A stretch of 36,868 bases of DNA from Actinacidiphila cocklensis (GCF_907177275.1 NZ_CAJSLV010000099.1:1-36868); one strand, 5' to 3'; positions 1 to 8,216 are shown, counted from the first letter of the stretch. The notes: generated by a model not told the origin, from the sequence alone. Translations and numbers: made by a program.

Positions 1-36
1 GGCGGGGGCGGCGCCGGAGGTGGACGTGAGGGTCAT
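1..36 (-). CDS. Partial sugar ABC transporter permease (N-terminus only)
   Basis: Reading leftward, an ATG at 34-36 begins an open frame that runs off the window after 12 codons (MTLTSTSGAAPA). It starts one base after the TGA of the sugar-binding lipoprotein gene, the usual tight spacing in carbohydrate uptake operons, where one or two membrane permeases follow the binding protein. Too little sequence is present for the family to be recognised, so the permease call rests on gene order alone. Confidence 0.4.
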   Translation of the reverse strand, partial: MTLTSTSGAAPA

Positions 37-37
37 G

Positions 38-1306
38 TCACTCCTTGGCGAGCAGGTCGTCCATCGCCGTGGCCAGCTCGCGCGCCGCCTTGTCCACCGG
101 TTCCTGGCCGTTCCACGCCTTGGTGAGATACGTCAGCTCGGCTTCGTTCCAGGCTGCGGTGTTCTTCGAGACCGGGTACGGCACGCCGTACGCCACCTCG
201 TCGAGGAACGTCTGCAGGTGGAACTGCGGGTGGGCGGCGGCCCAGGGGCCCTGCGTCCCGTTGTACGCCGGCATCGCGCCGGACCTGGCGAGGATCTCGG
301 CGGCCTGCTTGGAGCCGAGGAAGTTCACGAACTGCCATGCCTGGTCGGCGTGCTTGGTCTTCGCCGAGACCACGTTGGCGAGGCCGTGGATGATCGTCGC
401 CTGCTTCTCGCCCTTGGGCAGCGGGGCGACGTCCACCCGGTCCTTGGTGTAGGTGTTGCTGCCGAACTCGGAGGAGTCCCACGAACCGCCCCAGTACATC
501 GCGAGCTTGCCGGCCTCGAAGAGCTGGAGCGGCGCGGTGTCCGTCATGGTCTTCAGGTCCGGCGACTCCTTCTTCTGGATCAGGTCGGTCCAGAAGCGCA
601 GGCCCTCGATCGTCTTCGGGTCGGAGTAGCCGGACTTCTTGCCGTCAGGCGAGATCACATAGCCGCCGGCCTGGGCGATGGTGTTGTACTGGTACTCCTG
701 GAAACTCGTCAGTTCCGCGCCGGTGGCGTACTGGCCCTTGCCCGCGTCGGTCAGCTCCGCGGCGGCCTTCTGGAAGTCGCTCCAGGTCCAGCCGGCCGTC
801 GGATAGGGGATCTTGGCCGCGTCGAAGAGCGTCTTGTTGTACCACACACCGACCGTGTCCACGTCCTTCGGCAGGCCGTAGTGCTTGCCCTGGTAGGTGT
901 AGAGGTTCACCAGCTGCTCTGGGTAGACGGACAGGTCGACCTTGTCCTTGGCGATGCCGTCGTCCAGCGGGCGGATCACGCCGTTGGAGGCGTAGAGCTG
1001 GAAATTGGGGCCGTTCATCCAGAACACGTCGGGGGCGGAGCCGCCGGTGGCGGCCGCCTTGAGCTTGGTCCAGTAGTCGGCCCAGGGGGTCAGCTCGACC
1101 TTGATCGTGATCTCGGGGTGGGTGCGGGTGAACTCGCGGCCGAGTTGCTCCATGGCTGCCTTTTGCGTCGCGTCCCACACCCCGTACGACAGGGTGGCCT
1201 TTCCGCCGGAACCACTTGCGTCCGAGCCGCTACCGCCCGACGAACAGGCGGAGGCGGTCAGCACCGCCCCGAGTACCACCGCACACCACTGAGCCGACCT
1301 CCGCAT
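38..1306 (-). CDS. Extracellular sugar-binding lipoprotein of an ABC transporter
   Basis: Predicted solute-binding protein (family 1, CUT1 type), 422 aa, that would capture a sugar or oligosaccharide outside the cell for an ABC importer. The N-terminus MRRSAQW is followed by a hydrophobic stretch and a lipobox ending TASAC, so Cys21 should be lipidated, and a Gly/Ser linker follows. The body carries typical features: an early WADYWTKL segment, PDVFWMNG, GLPKDVDT, and a late region with GGSWDSSEF and AWQFVNFLGS. I chose ATG 1306 because GGGAGGG lies six bases upstream; a TTG five codons earlier has no ribosome-binding site. It lies downstream of the ROK regulator on the same strand with its own 140-bp upstream region. 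The substrate cannot be read from the sequence. Confidence 0.9.
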   Translation of the reverse strand: MRRSAQWCAVVLGAVLTASACSSGGSGSDASGSGGKATLSYGVWDATQKAAMEQLGREFTRTHPEITIKVELTPWADYWTKLKAAATGGSAPDVFWMNGPNFQLYASNGVIRPLDDGIAKDKVDLSVYPEQLVNLYTYQGKHYGLPKDVDTVGVWYNKTLFDAAKIPYPTAGWTWSDFQKAAAELTDAGKGQYATGAELTSFQEYQYNTIAQAGGYVISPDGKKSGYSDPKTIEGLRFWTDLIQKKESPDLKTMTDTAPLQLFEAGKLAMYWGGSWDSSEFGSNTYTKDRVDVAPLPKGEKQATIIHGLANVVSAKTKHADQAWQFVNFLGSKQAAEILARSGAMPAYNGTQGPWAAAHPQFHLQTFLDEVAYGVPYPVSKNTAAWNEAELTYLTKAWNGQEPVDKAARELATAMDDLLAKE

Positions 1307-1375
1307 ACCGTGCCCTCCCAACGATCCGCACGCCCCGGCGGTGGACAGTCAGCCGGAGTCGCCAAGTTGGGATTA

Positions 1376-1390
1376 ATCATGGAGACCATG
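1376..1390. promoter_or_regulatory. Candidate operator upstream of the sugar-binding protein gene
   Basis: CATGGAGACCATG at 1378-1390 is a perfect 5-bp inverted repeat around AGA, in an unusually AT-rich pocket (1370-1400) of a very GC-rich region. The 9-mer CTCCATGAT, on the minus strand at 1376-1384, recurs on the plus strand at 2728-2736 between the ROK gene and the Gfo/Idh gene. Sharing between the two control regions suggests one regulator, most simply the adjacent ROK protein. This is inference from sequence pattern only. Confidence 0.4.
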
Positions 1391-1447
1391 TAAATTAAGT
1401 CAAGACCTGTGAGGTTACGAAGTCCTCCCGGCGGCCGCCGGACCCGC

Positions 1448-2683
1448 TCAGACGCGGCGGGAGAAGTGCTCGGGGTCGCCCAGTTCGCGGCGTTCGCGCA
1501 GCTCCCGGTCCACGTAGTCGAGGGCCAGCCGTAGCGCGCCCAGCGCCACCCCCTCGTCGCCGAACTCCGAGATCCGCACCTCGGGCGTACGGATGCACCA
1601 GCGGTCCAGCTCGCGCCGCAGAGGTTCCGCGATCAGGTCCGCCGATCGCGAGAACCCACCGCCGACCACCACCAGTTCGGGGTCCAGGGTCAGCACCAGC
1701 GCCGCGGCGCCGACGGCCACGTCGCGGACGTAGCGCCGCACCACCGCCGCCGCCTTGCGGTCACCCGCCCGCGCCGCCTCGAACACCGCCTCGGCCGCGG
1801 CCTCCTGGTCCGCCGCCTTGTCTGCTGCCTTGTCCGCGTGCGGGTCGGCGCCCCGGCCCGCTCCCGCCCGCCCCGGTGCGGGACCGTCCTGCGGCGGCCA
1901 CGCGCGCAGGTGCTCCTGCGCCCTGATCCAGCCCGACGCGGGCAGTGCTCCGATCTCTCCGGCGGCGTTTCCGAAGCCACGGTGCAGCTTGCCGTCGATG
2001 ATCAGCCCGGCGCCGGTGCGCAGCCCGGCGAGGATCACCACCACGTCCTTGGCGTAGCGCGCCGCCCCGCACCACGACTCGGCCAGCGCGGCCAGCTTGC
2101 TGTCGTTCTCGACCAGTGCCGGGCCGCCGACCAGGCGGCGCAGATGCGCGCCGACGTCCACCCCGGTCCACTCCGGCAGCGCCTCGGAGAGCATCACCCT
2201 CCCCGCGCCGTCCACCAGTCCTGTGGTGGCCACGCCCGTCGCCCACAGGTCGGCGGTGGTCAGCCCGGCGCCCGCGAGCGCTTCGGCCACCGCGCCGTCC
2301 AGTGCGGCCAGGCGCTCCATGCGGCGCATGGCCGGCGCCACGGCGACCCGGGCGCTGTGCAGCACCGTTCCCTCCAGGTCCGCCACCAGCGCGAGGATCT
2401 TGTGACCGCCGATGTCCACGCCGAGCACCCGTCCCGCGTCCGCGCGGAACCGGAACCGCCGGGCGGGCCTGCCCACCATCCCGGACGCGGCCGGCACCTC
2501 GGCCAGCCAGCCGTTCTCCAGCAACTCGCGCACCACGTCCTCCGTGGAGGCGCGGGACAGTCCGGTCCGCCGGGACAGCTCGGTCAGGGTCAAGGTCGGC
2601 GCGGATCTCAGCTCCCTTATCACCATGAGGGAGTTGAGCCGCCGGAGCTGGGAGAGGTCGCCGCCGCTCGGAGTTTCGGTCAC
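1448..2683 (-). CDS. ROK-family transcriptional regulator (NagC/XylR type)
   Basis: A 411-aa ROK repressor. An N-terminal winged helix-turn-helix (about residues 10-65, with LSRRTGLSRASTEDVVRELL) is followed by an actin-like ROK fold with VLGVDIGGHKILALVADL near 95, VENDSKLAALAESW, and AAGEIGALP. The Cys-rich zinc motif usual after the GEIGH segment (CxCGxxGC) is absent, and an Ala/Asp/Lys-rich stretch (ADKAADKAADQEAAAEA) follows there instead, so sugar phosphorylation is unlikely. The start is GTG 2683, with AAGGGG five bases upstream. The gene is divergent from the Gfo/Idh dehydrogenase (72-bp gap) and precedes the sugar-binding protein, so it probably controls both. The inducer is unknown. 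Confidence 0.9.
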   Translation of the reverse strand: MTETPSGGDLSQLRRLNSLMVIRELRSAPTLTLTELSRRTGLSRASTEDVVRELLENGWLAEVPAASGMVGRPARRFRFRADAGRVLGVDIGGHKILALVADLEGTVLHSARVAVAPAMRRMERLAALDGAVAEALAGAGLTTADLWATGVATTGLVDGAGRVMLSEALPEWTGVDVGAHLRRLVGGPALVENDSKLAALAESWCGAARYAKDVVVILAGLRTGAGLIIDGKLHRGFGNAAGEIGALPASGWIRAQEHLRAWPPQDGPAPGRAGAGRGADPHADKAADKAADQEAAAEAVFEAARAGDRKAAAVVRRYVRDVAVGAAALVLTLDPELVVVGGGFSRSADLIAEPLRRELDRWCIRTPEVRISEFGDEGVALGALRLALDYVDRELRERRELGDPEHFSRRV

Positions 2684-2722
2684 GACGCCCCTTGAGATCG
2701 GTTACTGCGTGGACTAATAATT

Positions 2723-2740
2723 GGGGACTCCATGATAAGT
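2723..2740. promoter_or_regulatory. Candidate operator in the ROK / Gfo-Idh divergent region
   Basis: The 72-bp divergent region is AT-rich around 2712-2740 and carries CTCCATGAT (2728-2736), also found on the opposite strand upstream of the sugar-binding gene at 1376-1384. It overlaps an in-frame ATG at 2732 that I reject as start of the dehydrogenase. Assignment to the ROK protein is inferred. Confidence 0.35.
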
Positions 2741-2755
2741 ACCGGAAGGGATCCC

Positions 2756-4015
2756 ATGTCTCGGGTGACTCTAGCTCTCGTCGGCGCCGGGCTGCGTGGA
2801 CAGTCCTACGCACGCCACGCGCAGGTCTCAGGCTCGGGCCGGGTGGTGGCGCTGGCCGAACCCGATCCGGTGCGGCGTGCCGCAGCGGCCGAGGAGTTCG
2901 GCGTCCCGGCGGACCGGGTGTACGCCGACTGGTCGGAGCTGGCGGCGGCCGGCCGGCTCGCCGACGCCGCCATCGTGGCCACCCAGGACCGGCAGCACAC
3001 GGAACCGGCGATCTCGTTGGCAGACCTCGGCTACCACGTTCTCCTGGAGAAGCCGATGGCCACCACCGAGGGCGAGGCCACGGAGATAGCCGCGGCCGCC
3101 GAGCGGAACAGCGTCATGATCGCGGTCTGCCACGTGCTGCGGTACACCCCGTACACCCAGACGCTCAAGCGGATGCTGGACGAGGGCGCGATCGGCCGCC
3201 TGGTCAGCGTCCAGCACCTGGAACCGGTCGGCTGGTGGCACCAGGCGCACTCGTTCGTCCGCGGCAACTGGCGCCGCTCTGACACCTCGGCGCCGATGCT
3301 GCTCACCAAGTCCTGCCACGACATCGACTGGCTGGTGTATCTCTTCGGCCGCTCGCCGCACCGGGTCAGCTCCTTCGGTAGCCTCACCCACTTCCGCGCC
3401 GAGGGCGCCCCGGCAGGAGCGGCCGCGCGCTGCACGGACTGCCCGATCGAGAGCACCTGCCCGTACTCGGCCAAGCGCCTGTACCTGGACTGCCTGGACG
3501 ACCCGGAGCGGCGCTACTGGCCGCTGTCCGCGGTCACCGAGGACCACACGGTATCCGGCGTTCTGGAGGCGCTGCGCACCGGTCCGTACGGGCGCTGCGT
3601 GTACGCGTGCGACAACGACGTCGTCGACCACCAGGTGGTCTCGATGGAGTTCGACGACGGCGCCACCTGCTCGTTCACGATGAGCGCCTTCACCCCCCAG
3701 GAGCACCGCAGGACCCGGCTGCTGGGGACCCACGGCTATCTCGACGGCGACGGCGTGACCATCAGGACGGTCGACTTCCGCACCGGCGCGGAGGGAGTTG
3801 TGGACACCCGCACCACGGCAGGCGCCTCGGCCGCCGACGGCCACGGCGGGGGCGACGAAGCGCTGATGGACGCCTTCCTGGAAGCAGTCGCCACCGGCGA
3901 CCGCGGCGTCCTGAAGTCCGACGCGGCGGCGAGCCTGGCCAGCCACCGCGTGGTATGGGCGGCGGAGCAGGCCAGGACGACCGGCGCGGTCGTCGCCCTG
4001 GCGGCCGGGGTGTAG
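2756..4015 (+). CDS. Gfo/Idh/MocA family NAD(P)-dependent oxidoreductase
   Basis: A 419-aa predicted sugar or inositol dehydrogenase. The N-terminal Rossmann fold shows VTLALVGAGLRGQSYARHA (residues 3-21), then the family's EKPMATTEGEA segment (Lys in the EKP motif is usually catalytic) and a later KSCHDIDWL block. A Cys cluster (CTDCPIESTCPYS, near 226-238), seen in a subgroup of the family, may bind metal. I chose ATG 2756 because GGAAGGG lies five bases before it; an ATG eight codons upstream lies inside the suspected operator. It is divergent from the ROK regulator and probably oxidises a product of the sugar imported by the neighbouring ABC system. The exact substrate is unknown. Confidence 0.9.
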   Translation: MSRVTLALVGAGLRGQSYARHAQVSGSGRVVALAEPDPVRRAAAAEEFGVPADRVYADWSELAAAGRLADAAIVATQDRQHTEPAISLADLGYHVLLEKPMATTEGEATEIAAAAERNSVMIAVCHVLRYTPYTQTLKRMLDEGAIGRLVSVQHLEPVGWWHQAHSFVRGNWRRSDTSAPMLLTKSCHDIDWLVYLFGRSPHRVSSFGSLTHFRAEGAPAGAAARCTDCPIESTCPYSAKRLYLDCLDDPERRYWPLSAVTEDHTVSGVLEALRTGPYGRCVYACDNDVVDHQVVSMEFDDGATCSFTMSAFTPQEHRRTRLLGTHGYLDGDGVTIRTVDFRTGAEGVVDTRTTAGASAADGHGGGDEALMDAFLEAVATGDRGVLKSDAAASLASHRVVWAAEQARTTGAVVALAAGV

Positions 4016-4045
4016 GGCGACGACGGGGCCTTCTGCGGAGGGGCG

Positions 4046-4315
4046 GTACCCCGCACTGACGACCGGGAGGGCAGCAAAGCGGCGATGACGTCCCATTTCC
4101 GGGTTCTTGCGGTGTGTCCTGCGGGTAAGCAGGCCACCGCCACCGCCGCGGCCCAGGACGCCGGCGGCGGACGCAACCGCCGGGACGGTGTCCTGCCCGC
4201 GAAGACGCTGCTGGCCGAGTGGCCCGCGGACCAGCCGGCACCCACCGACTACTGGATGTCGAACCTGCCCGCCACCACCCCGGCCGGGGACCTGCTCAGA
4301 TGCTGGACCGGCGCC
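4046..4315 (+). pseudogene. IS701-like transposase remnant
   Basis: From about 4058 the frame reads TDDREGSKAAMTSHF, and then DGVLPAKTLLAEWP and PTDYWMSNLPATTPAGDLLR. This closely resembles the central part of IS701-family DDE transposases common in Streptomyces, in which a WPxGxxxPTDYWxSNLPADTPL block precedes an RWRIEHDYRELK block. The second block is missing: after about 4312 the frame turns into low-complexity Arg/Pro sequence. There is no credible start, and homology begins about 45 bases after the Gfo/Idh stop. Both ends of the transposase are therefore lost, and no inverted terminal repeats are visible. The identification is from memory of the family. Confidence 0.65.
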
Positions 4316-4385
4316 CGCACCACCTGCGGGCGGCCCCTACCGACAACCCGCACCAGACCACGACCACTACCGGCCTCACGAAGCA

Positions 4386-4805
4386 CTAGGCGCCCGAGGC
4401 GTTCGATGCCGCGAAGAGGTCGACGGCGTTGCCGTCGGGGTCGTGGACGACCGCGTAGCGCTGGCCCCAGAAGGCGTCCCACGGCTTGAGGTGCCCCGCG
4501 AAGCCGGCCTCCGTCAGCTCGGCCCACACCGCGTCCACCCCGGCGGGGCTGCCGCAGTCGAAGGCGAGCGCGACCCGGCTGCCGGTCGCGGGCGTCCAGC
4601 CGGGGTCGAAGGAGCGGACCGTCTCCACGGTGTCCCACGCCAGCCGCAGCCCGCCGGCCAGCGTGACCTCGACGTGCGGCTGCGTGTCGCCCACCGCGGG
4701 CAGCCCGACCCCGAGCCGGCGGTAGAAGGCGAGCGAGGTCGCCATGTCGGCGACGACGAGGCCGATCATGTCGATGCGGGGTGTCACGTGTGCGTGTGCG
4801 TTCAT
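4386..4805 (-). CDS. VOC-superfamily (glyoxalase/bleomycin-resistance fold) protein
   Basis: A 139-aa single-copy VOC protein with two beta-alpha-beta-beta-beta modules: IGLVVADMATSLAFYRRLGV near 14-33, and the second ending RYAVVHDPDGNAVDLFA near 117-133, the hallmark of the fold. Such proteins bind a metal or a small ligand and include glyoxalases, dioxygenases and antibiotic-binding proteins, and nothing here fixes the activity. It stands alone between the transposase remnant and a repeat-containing intergenic region. Confidence 0.85.
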   Translation of the reverse strand: MNAHAHVTPRIDMIGLVVADMATSLAFYRRLGVGLPAVGDTQPHVEVTLAGGLRLAWDTVETVRSFDPGWTPATGSRVALAFDCGSPAGVDAVWAELTEAGFAGHLKPWDAFWGQRYAVVHDPDGNAVDLFAASNASGA

Positions 4806-5051
4806 ACGGCCACGCTAGGGGCGCGGCCCCCGACCCGTCTTGAACGAAACGGTCACCCCGTGCGGGTGGCGCCGCCGCGAATGCGCACCCATCTCCGCGG
4901 CGGCGCCGTCTGTGGGGGGTTGCCCCTTGCGGTGCAGAGGGCAAGCCATCAGGGGCGCTGGGGGTACCCCCAGGCGAAGCTCTGAGGGCGGAACTGCGAG
5001 CCGAGCCAAGGCGGCAGGAAAGCCGCCGGGCCGGAGGCGAGGGGCAGCCCC
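4806..5051. other. Non-coding region with palindrome, downstream of the lyase gene
   Basis: No gene seen. CTGGGGGTACCCCCAG (4958-4973) is a perfect 16-bp palindrome followed by GCGAAGCTCTGAGGGCGGAA. This resembles a repeat family I know from Streptomyces intergenic regions, and part of it matches in inverted orientation the hairpin downstream of the ThuA/ricin gene (8217-8254). Similarity between the two flanks extends past both stop codons (about 4975-5051 against 8166-8254). It may act as a terminator for the leftward lyase gene. Confidence 0.5.
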
Positions 5052-5426
5052 TCAGGCGCTGGGCAGCGACCAGAGCTGGTTCGCGGAACCCGCGCAGGTC
5101 CAGATCTGGAGCCGCGTGCCGTTGGCCGACGAATTCCCGGTGGCGTCAAGGCACTTGCCCGACTGGGGATTCACCAGGGTCCCGCCGGACCCAGGTTGCC
5201 AGACCTGCGACTCCGTCCCGTTGCAGTCGTACAACTGCACCACCGTCCCGTTCGCCGTCCCGGCCGCGGCCACGTCCATGCACTTGCCGAGCGCCTGCAG
5301 CGCACCCCCGGACGCCACCGTCCAGCTCTGCGCGGCAGTCCCGTTGCAGTCGTACAGCTGCACGGCCGCGCCGTTCGCACTGCTCGCACCGGCGATGTCG
5401 ACGCACTTCCCGCCGATCCCGGTGAT
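5052..5426 (-). repeat. Inverted-repeat arm A: ricin module of the lyase gene
   Basis: This 124-codon module plus stop matches the module at 7791-8165 on the other strand. I counted 109 of 124 identical residues with no gaps, and DNA similarity continues past the stop. Together they form a long inverted repeat with about 2.4 kb between the arms. Confidence 0.85.
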
Positions 5427-6770
5427 CGGTCCCGCCCCGCCCCCGGGCGGCGGGGTCGTCGGCGGGGTGGTGGAACCCCCGGGCGCCACATCCGGGTTGT
5501 CCGCGTTGGTGAGCGTCTCCCACGCGACGAAGAGGTTGTTGGAGCCCGCGGGCCGCCGCGACTCCGTCAGGGTCTGCGTGTTGGTCATCGCGATGCCCAT
5601 CCGGTTGTGCAGCGCGTTGAAGCCGACCTCGGTCACCGGGCCGAGGCCAAGGGTGAGCGTGCCGCCGCACAGCCACGACGGCGGCGCGGTGCCCAGCTCG
5701 TACTTCGACTGGAAGCCGAGCGCCTGCTGCAGGCGCGCACCGACCTGCGGGTAGAGGTCCTGGCCCTGGATGTACGCGGTCTCGGCGACGTCGGAGATCG
5801 ACGCGATGCCGTAACCGGTGTGCGTGAAGTCCCGGCAGGTCTCCTGGGTGAGACCGTCCACGAAGGTGGACTGGCCCTGCCAGTAGCCGATGATCTGCGA
5901 CGCGGTGGTCAGCCCGCTGCCCGGCACCGTCTTCGGCAGCGAGCCGTCCGAGCTGAGGTAGACGTACGCCGGTACGCGGTTGAGGTAGCGGGCGACCGCC
6001 CGGTCGTAGGAGGCGGTGTCGTCGAGGAAGACGGAGATGCCGACGGCGGCCTCCATCATCGTCAGCTCCCAGTTGCCGTTGCTGTTGGAGCCGTTGATGA
6101 CCTCGGGCAGGTACACGTTGCGCAGCATCGTGGCGAAGCGACCGGAGTTCGGCCAGCCGCCGGTGTACGTGTACTTGATGATCTCGGCGGCCCGCGGCCA
6201 CACCGAGCCCGCCCAGCCGGTCTGCAGCGGTGCGTTGCTGTTGGTGTGCCCGGTGATGGTCGACGACCAGGCGTCCATCAGCCTGATCGACTCCTGCGCG
6301 TAGGCGGAGTTGCCGCTGATGTACCAGGCGAGCGCGTCGGTGTACGCGGCGATGGCGTCCTCGCGCTCGTCGGTACAGCCGTTGTTGGGGTTGGAGTACG
6401 GCCCGCACTCGACGGTGGCGCGCGGCTTGGGGGTGCGCGACAGCGAGGCGTAGGAGCTGGACGTCATCTGCGTGTACGCGGCGGCCCAGGGGGCCGCGCC
6501 GGCCTGCACCTTGCCGCGCACGTAGTCGAGTTGGGACCGGCTGACCAGAACACCCGGGTGAACGAACGCGGTCGGGGCGGCGGCGACGGCGGGCGCCGCG
6601 GCGGCCGCGGGGGCGGGTGCGGCGGCCGGGATGGCGGCGGTCGCGGCACCGGTACCGGTCACCAGCGCTGCGGCCGTTGTCAGCACTGCCCCTGCGGCGA
6701 TCAGCGGGAGCATATGACGAAACCGGTTACGGCGAGGTGTGGGACGACTGATGCGGAGGAAGTGTTGCAT
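5052..6770 (-). CDS. Secreted alginate-lyase-like protein with C-terminal ricin B domain
   Basis: A 572-aa secreted protein. A signal peptide (Arg-rich start, hydrophobic core, cut near residue 46) is followed by an Ala/Pro spacer. The catalytic-type domain (about 66-420) shows FVHPGVLVSRSQLDYVRGKV, a DALAWYISGN helix, SNGNWELTMMEAAVGI and CRDFTHTGYGIASI, as in the alginate lyase (alpha/alpha barrel) family. A Pro/Thr/Gly linker leads to a three-fold ricin-type lectin (449-572, repeated QLYDCNGT and SQVW motifs). ATG 6770 is preceded by AAGGAG at ideal spacing; an ATG 20 codons upstream is not. Likely role: binding and cutting of uronate-rich polysaccharide outside the cell. It is divergent from the ThuA/ricin gene. 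Confidence 0.8.
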   Translation of the reverse strand: MQHFLRISRPTPRRNRFRHMLPLIAAGAVLTTAAALVTGTGAATAAIPAAAPAPAAAAAPAVAAAPTAFVHPGVLVSRSQLDYVRGKVQAGAAPWAAAYTQMTSSSYASLSRTPKPRATVECGPYSNPNNGCTDEREDAIAAYTDALAWYISGNSAYAQESIRLMDAWSSTITGHTNSNAPLQTGWAGSVWPRAAEIIKYTYTGGWPNSGRFATMLRNVYLPEVINGSNSNGNWELTMMEAAVGISVFLDDTASYDRAVARYLNRVPAYVYLSSDGSLPKTVPGSGLTTASQIIGYWQGQSTFVDGLTQETCRDFTHTGYGIASISDVAETAYIQGQDLYPQVGARLQQALGFQSKYELGTAPPSWLCGGTLTLGLGPVTEVGFNALHNRMGIAMTNTQTLTESRRPAGSNNLFVAWETLTNADNPDVAPGGSTTPPTTPPPGGGAGPITGIGGKCVDIAGASSANGAAVQLYDCNGTAAQSWTVASGGALQALGKCMDVAAAGTANGTVVQLYDCNGTESQVWQPGSGGTLVNPQSGKCLDATGNSSANGTRLQIWTCAGSANQLWSLPSA

Positions 6771-6817
6771 GGGGGGCTCCTTGACCGCGGCGCGGAAAAT
6801 GTGGGGGAGCGTCAGGA

Positions 6818-6829
6818 TGGTATGGACCA
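6818..6829. promoter_or_regulatory. HutC/DasR-like palindrome, lyase side of the divergent region
   Basis: TGGTATGGACCA matches 10 of 12 positions of the DasR element core TGGTCTAGACCA as I recall it, and contains the perfect palindrome TATGGACCATA (6821-6831). It lies about 50 bp upstream of the lyase start, where a repressor could block the leftward promoter. Which GntR/HutC-type protein binds is not known. Confidence 0.4.
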
Positions 6830-6836
6830 TAGGTCA

Positions 6837-6866
6837 TTGACATGAACATCGTCTAGACCTTTGAAT
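6837..6866 (+). promoter_or_regulatory. Promoter of the ThuA/ricin gene with embedded GTCTAGAC operator
   Basis: TTGACA (6837-6842) is a perfect -35 hexamer. An 18-bp spacer leads to TTGAAT (6861-6866), a fair -10. Between them GTCTAGAC (6851-6858) matches the GTMTAKAC core of HutC-subfamily GntR operators. Its context, TCGTCTAGACCT, matches 10 of 12 positions of the DasR consensus core. Position between -35 and -10 is what a repressor site would need. Confidence 0.45.
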
Positions 6867-6917
6867 CCTGGTACAGGCGCACGTCCCCCCCACCGTCGCG
6901 CACAAGGAAGGCCTCCG

Positions 6918-8165
6918 ATGGTCAGAACCCGTACCGCGCTTCCCCGCACCCTGATACGCCTGCTCGCGCTGCTGGCCGTACTGCTCGGCGCCCTGGCGGC
7001 CCCGGCCCACCGGGCGCACTCCGCGACCCCGTTCAAGGTGCTCGCCTTCTACGACGGCACCTACGACGCCGCCCACATCAGCTTCGTCCACGAGGCCAAC
7101 GCCTGGTTCCCGCAGCAGGCGGCGGCGAACGGCTTCTCGTACACCGCGACCAACGACTGGAACCAGCTCAACACCGCGAACCTGGCGAACTACCAGGTCG
7201 TGCTGTTCCTCGACAACGCCCCGCAGACCGCGGCACAGCAGAGCGCGTTCCAGACCTACATGAACAACGGCGGCGGCTGGATCGGCTTCCACGTCGCCGC
7301 GTACAACGACACGTCGTCCAACAGCTGGTCCTGGTACCACCAGACCTTCCTCGGGACCGGGCTGTTCCAGTCCAACTCCTGGGGGCCGACGGCCGAGACG
7401 CTCAAGATCGAGGACCCGTCCCACCCGGCGACCGCCGGCCTGGCGTCCACCATCCCCTCGTCGGTGAGCGAGTGGTACAGCTGGCAGAACGACCTGCGGC
7501 AGAACCCGGCCATCGACATCCTGGCCTCGATGGACCAGTCGACCTTCCCGATCGGTACCGACCCCAACCAGACCTGGTACAGCGGCTACTACCCGATCGT
7601 CTGGTCGAACCGGAATTACCACATGGTCTACAACAACTTCGGCCACAACGCGATGGACTACTCGACCAACACCGCGCTGTCGTCGACCTTCGCCAGCGCC
7701 CAGCAGAACAAGCTGCTCCTCCAGGAGATCACGTGGGCCGCCGGTCAGTCCGGCCCCGTCACGCCGCCGGCCGGCGGTGGCACCGGCCCGATCCACGGCT
7801 TCGGCGGGAAGTGCGTGGACATCGCCGGTGCGAGCAGTGCCAACGGCGCGGCGGTGCAGCTTTACGACTGCAACGGCACCAACGCGCAGTCCTGGACGGT
7901 GGGTTCCGACGGGACCCTGAAGGCCCTCGGCAAGTGCATGGACGTCGCGGCGGCGGGCACGGCCAACGGGACGAAGGTGCAGTTGTACGACTGCAACGGG
8001 ACGGGGTCGCAGGTGTGGCAACCTGGGTCCGGCGGTTCGCTGGTCAACCCGCAGTCGGGCAAGTGCCTTGACGCGACGGGCAACACGTCGGCCAACGGCA
8101 CGCGGCTCCAGATCTGGAGCTGCACCGGTTCCGCGAACCAGGTCTGGACGCTGCCCAGCGCCTGA
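6918..8165 (+). CDS. Secreted ThuA-like domain protein with C-terminal ricin B domain
   Basis: A 415-aa secreted protein. A signal peptide (about 1-35) is followed by a ThuA-like class-I-amidotransferase-fold domain (36-280): FKVLAFYDGTYDAAHISFVHEA, YQVVLFLDN, QTYMNNGGGWIGFHVA and a late GHNAMDYS block. ThuA-like domains occur in many secreted carbohydrate-active proteins, and their reaction is poorly defined. Residues 292-415 are a three-lobed ricin lectin almost identical to that of the divergent lyase. ATG 6918 is chosen because AAGGAAGG lies six bases upstream; a TTG at 6861 sits in the -10 region. Likely co-regulated with the lyase and targeted to the same glycan; substrate unknown. Confidence 0.85.
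   Translation: MVRTRTALPRTLIRLLALLAVLLGALAAPAHRAHSATPFKVLAFYDGTYDAAHISFVHEANAWFPQQAAANGFSYTATNDWNQLNTANLANYQVVLFLDNAPQTAAQQSAFQTYMNNGGGWIGFHVAAYNDTSSNSWSWYHQTFLGTGLFQSNSWGPTAETLKIEDPSHPATAGLASTIPSSVSEWYSWQNDLRQNPAIDILASMDQSTFPIGTDPNQTWYSGYYPIVWSNRNYHMVYNNFGHNAMDYSTNTALSSTFASAQQNKLLLQEITWAAGQSGPVTPPAGGGTGPIHGFGGKCVDIAGASSANGAAVQLYDCNGTNAQSWTVGSDGTLKALGKCMDVAAAGTANGTKVQLYDCNGTGSQVWQPGSGGSLVNPQSGKCLDATGNTSANGTRLQIWSCTGSANQVWTLPSA
7791..8165 (+). repeat. Inverted-repeat arm B: ricin module of the ThuA gene
   Basis: Partner of 5052-5426 on the opposite strand (109/124 identical residues by my count). Similarity continues past the stop codon through GAGGGGCTGCCCCTC and the AGTTCCGCCC segment, so the duplication or conversion tract includes non-coding flank. 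Confidence 0.85.
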
Positions 8166-8216
8166 GGGGCTGCCCCTCACCGGGTCCGGCCTTTCCCGCC
8201 GTCGTGGCCTGGCTCG

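Noticed and set aside
2732..2755. Upstream ATG for the first Gfo/Idh protein
   Set aside because: It lies in the AT-rich operator-like region with no ribosome site; ATG 2756 has GGAAGGG at good spacing.
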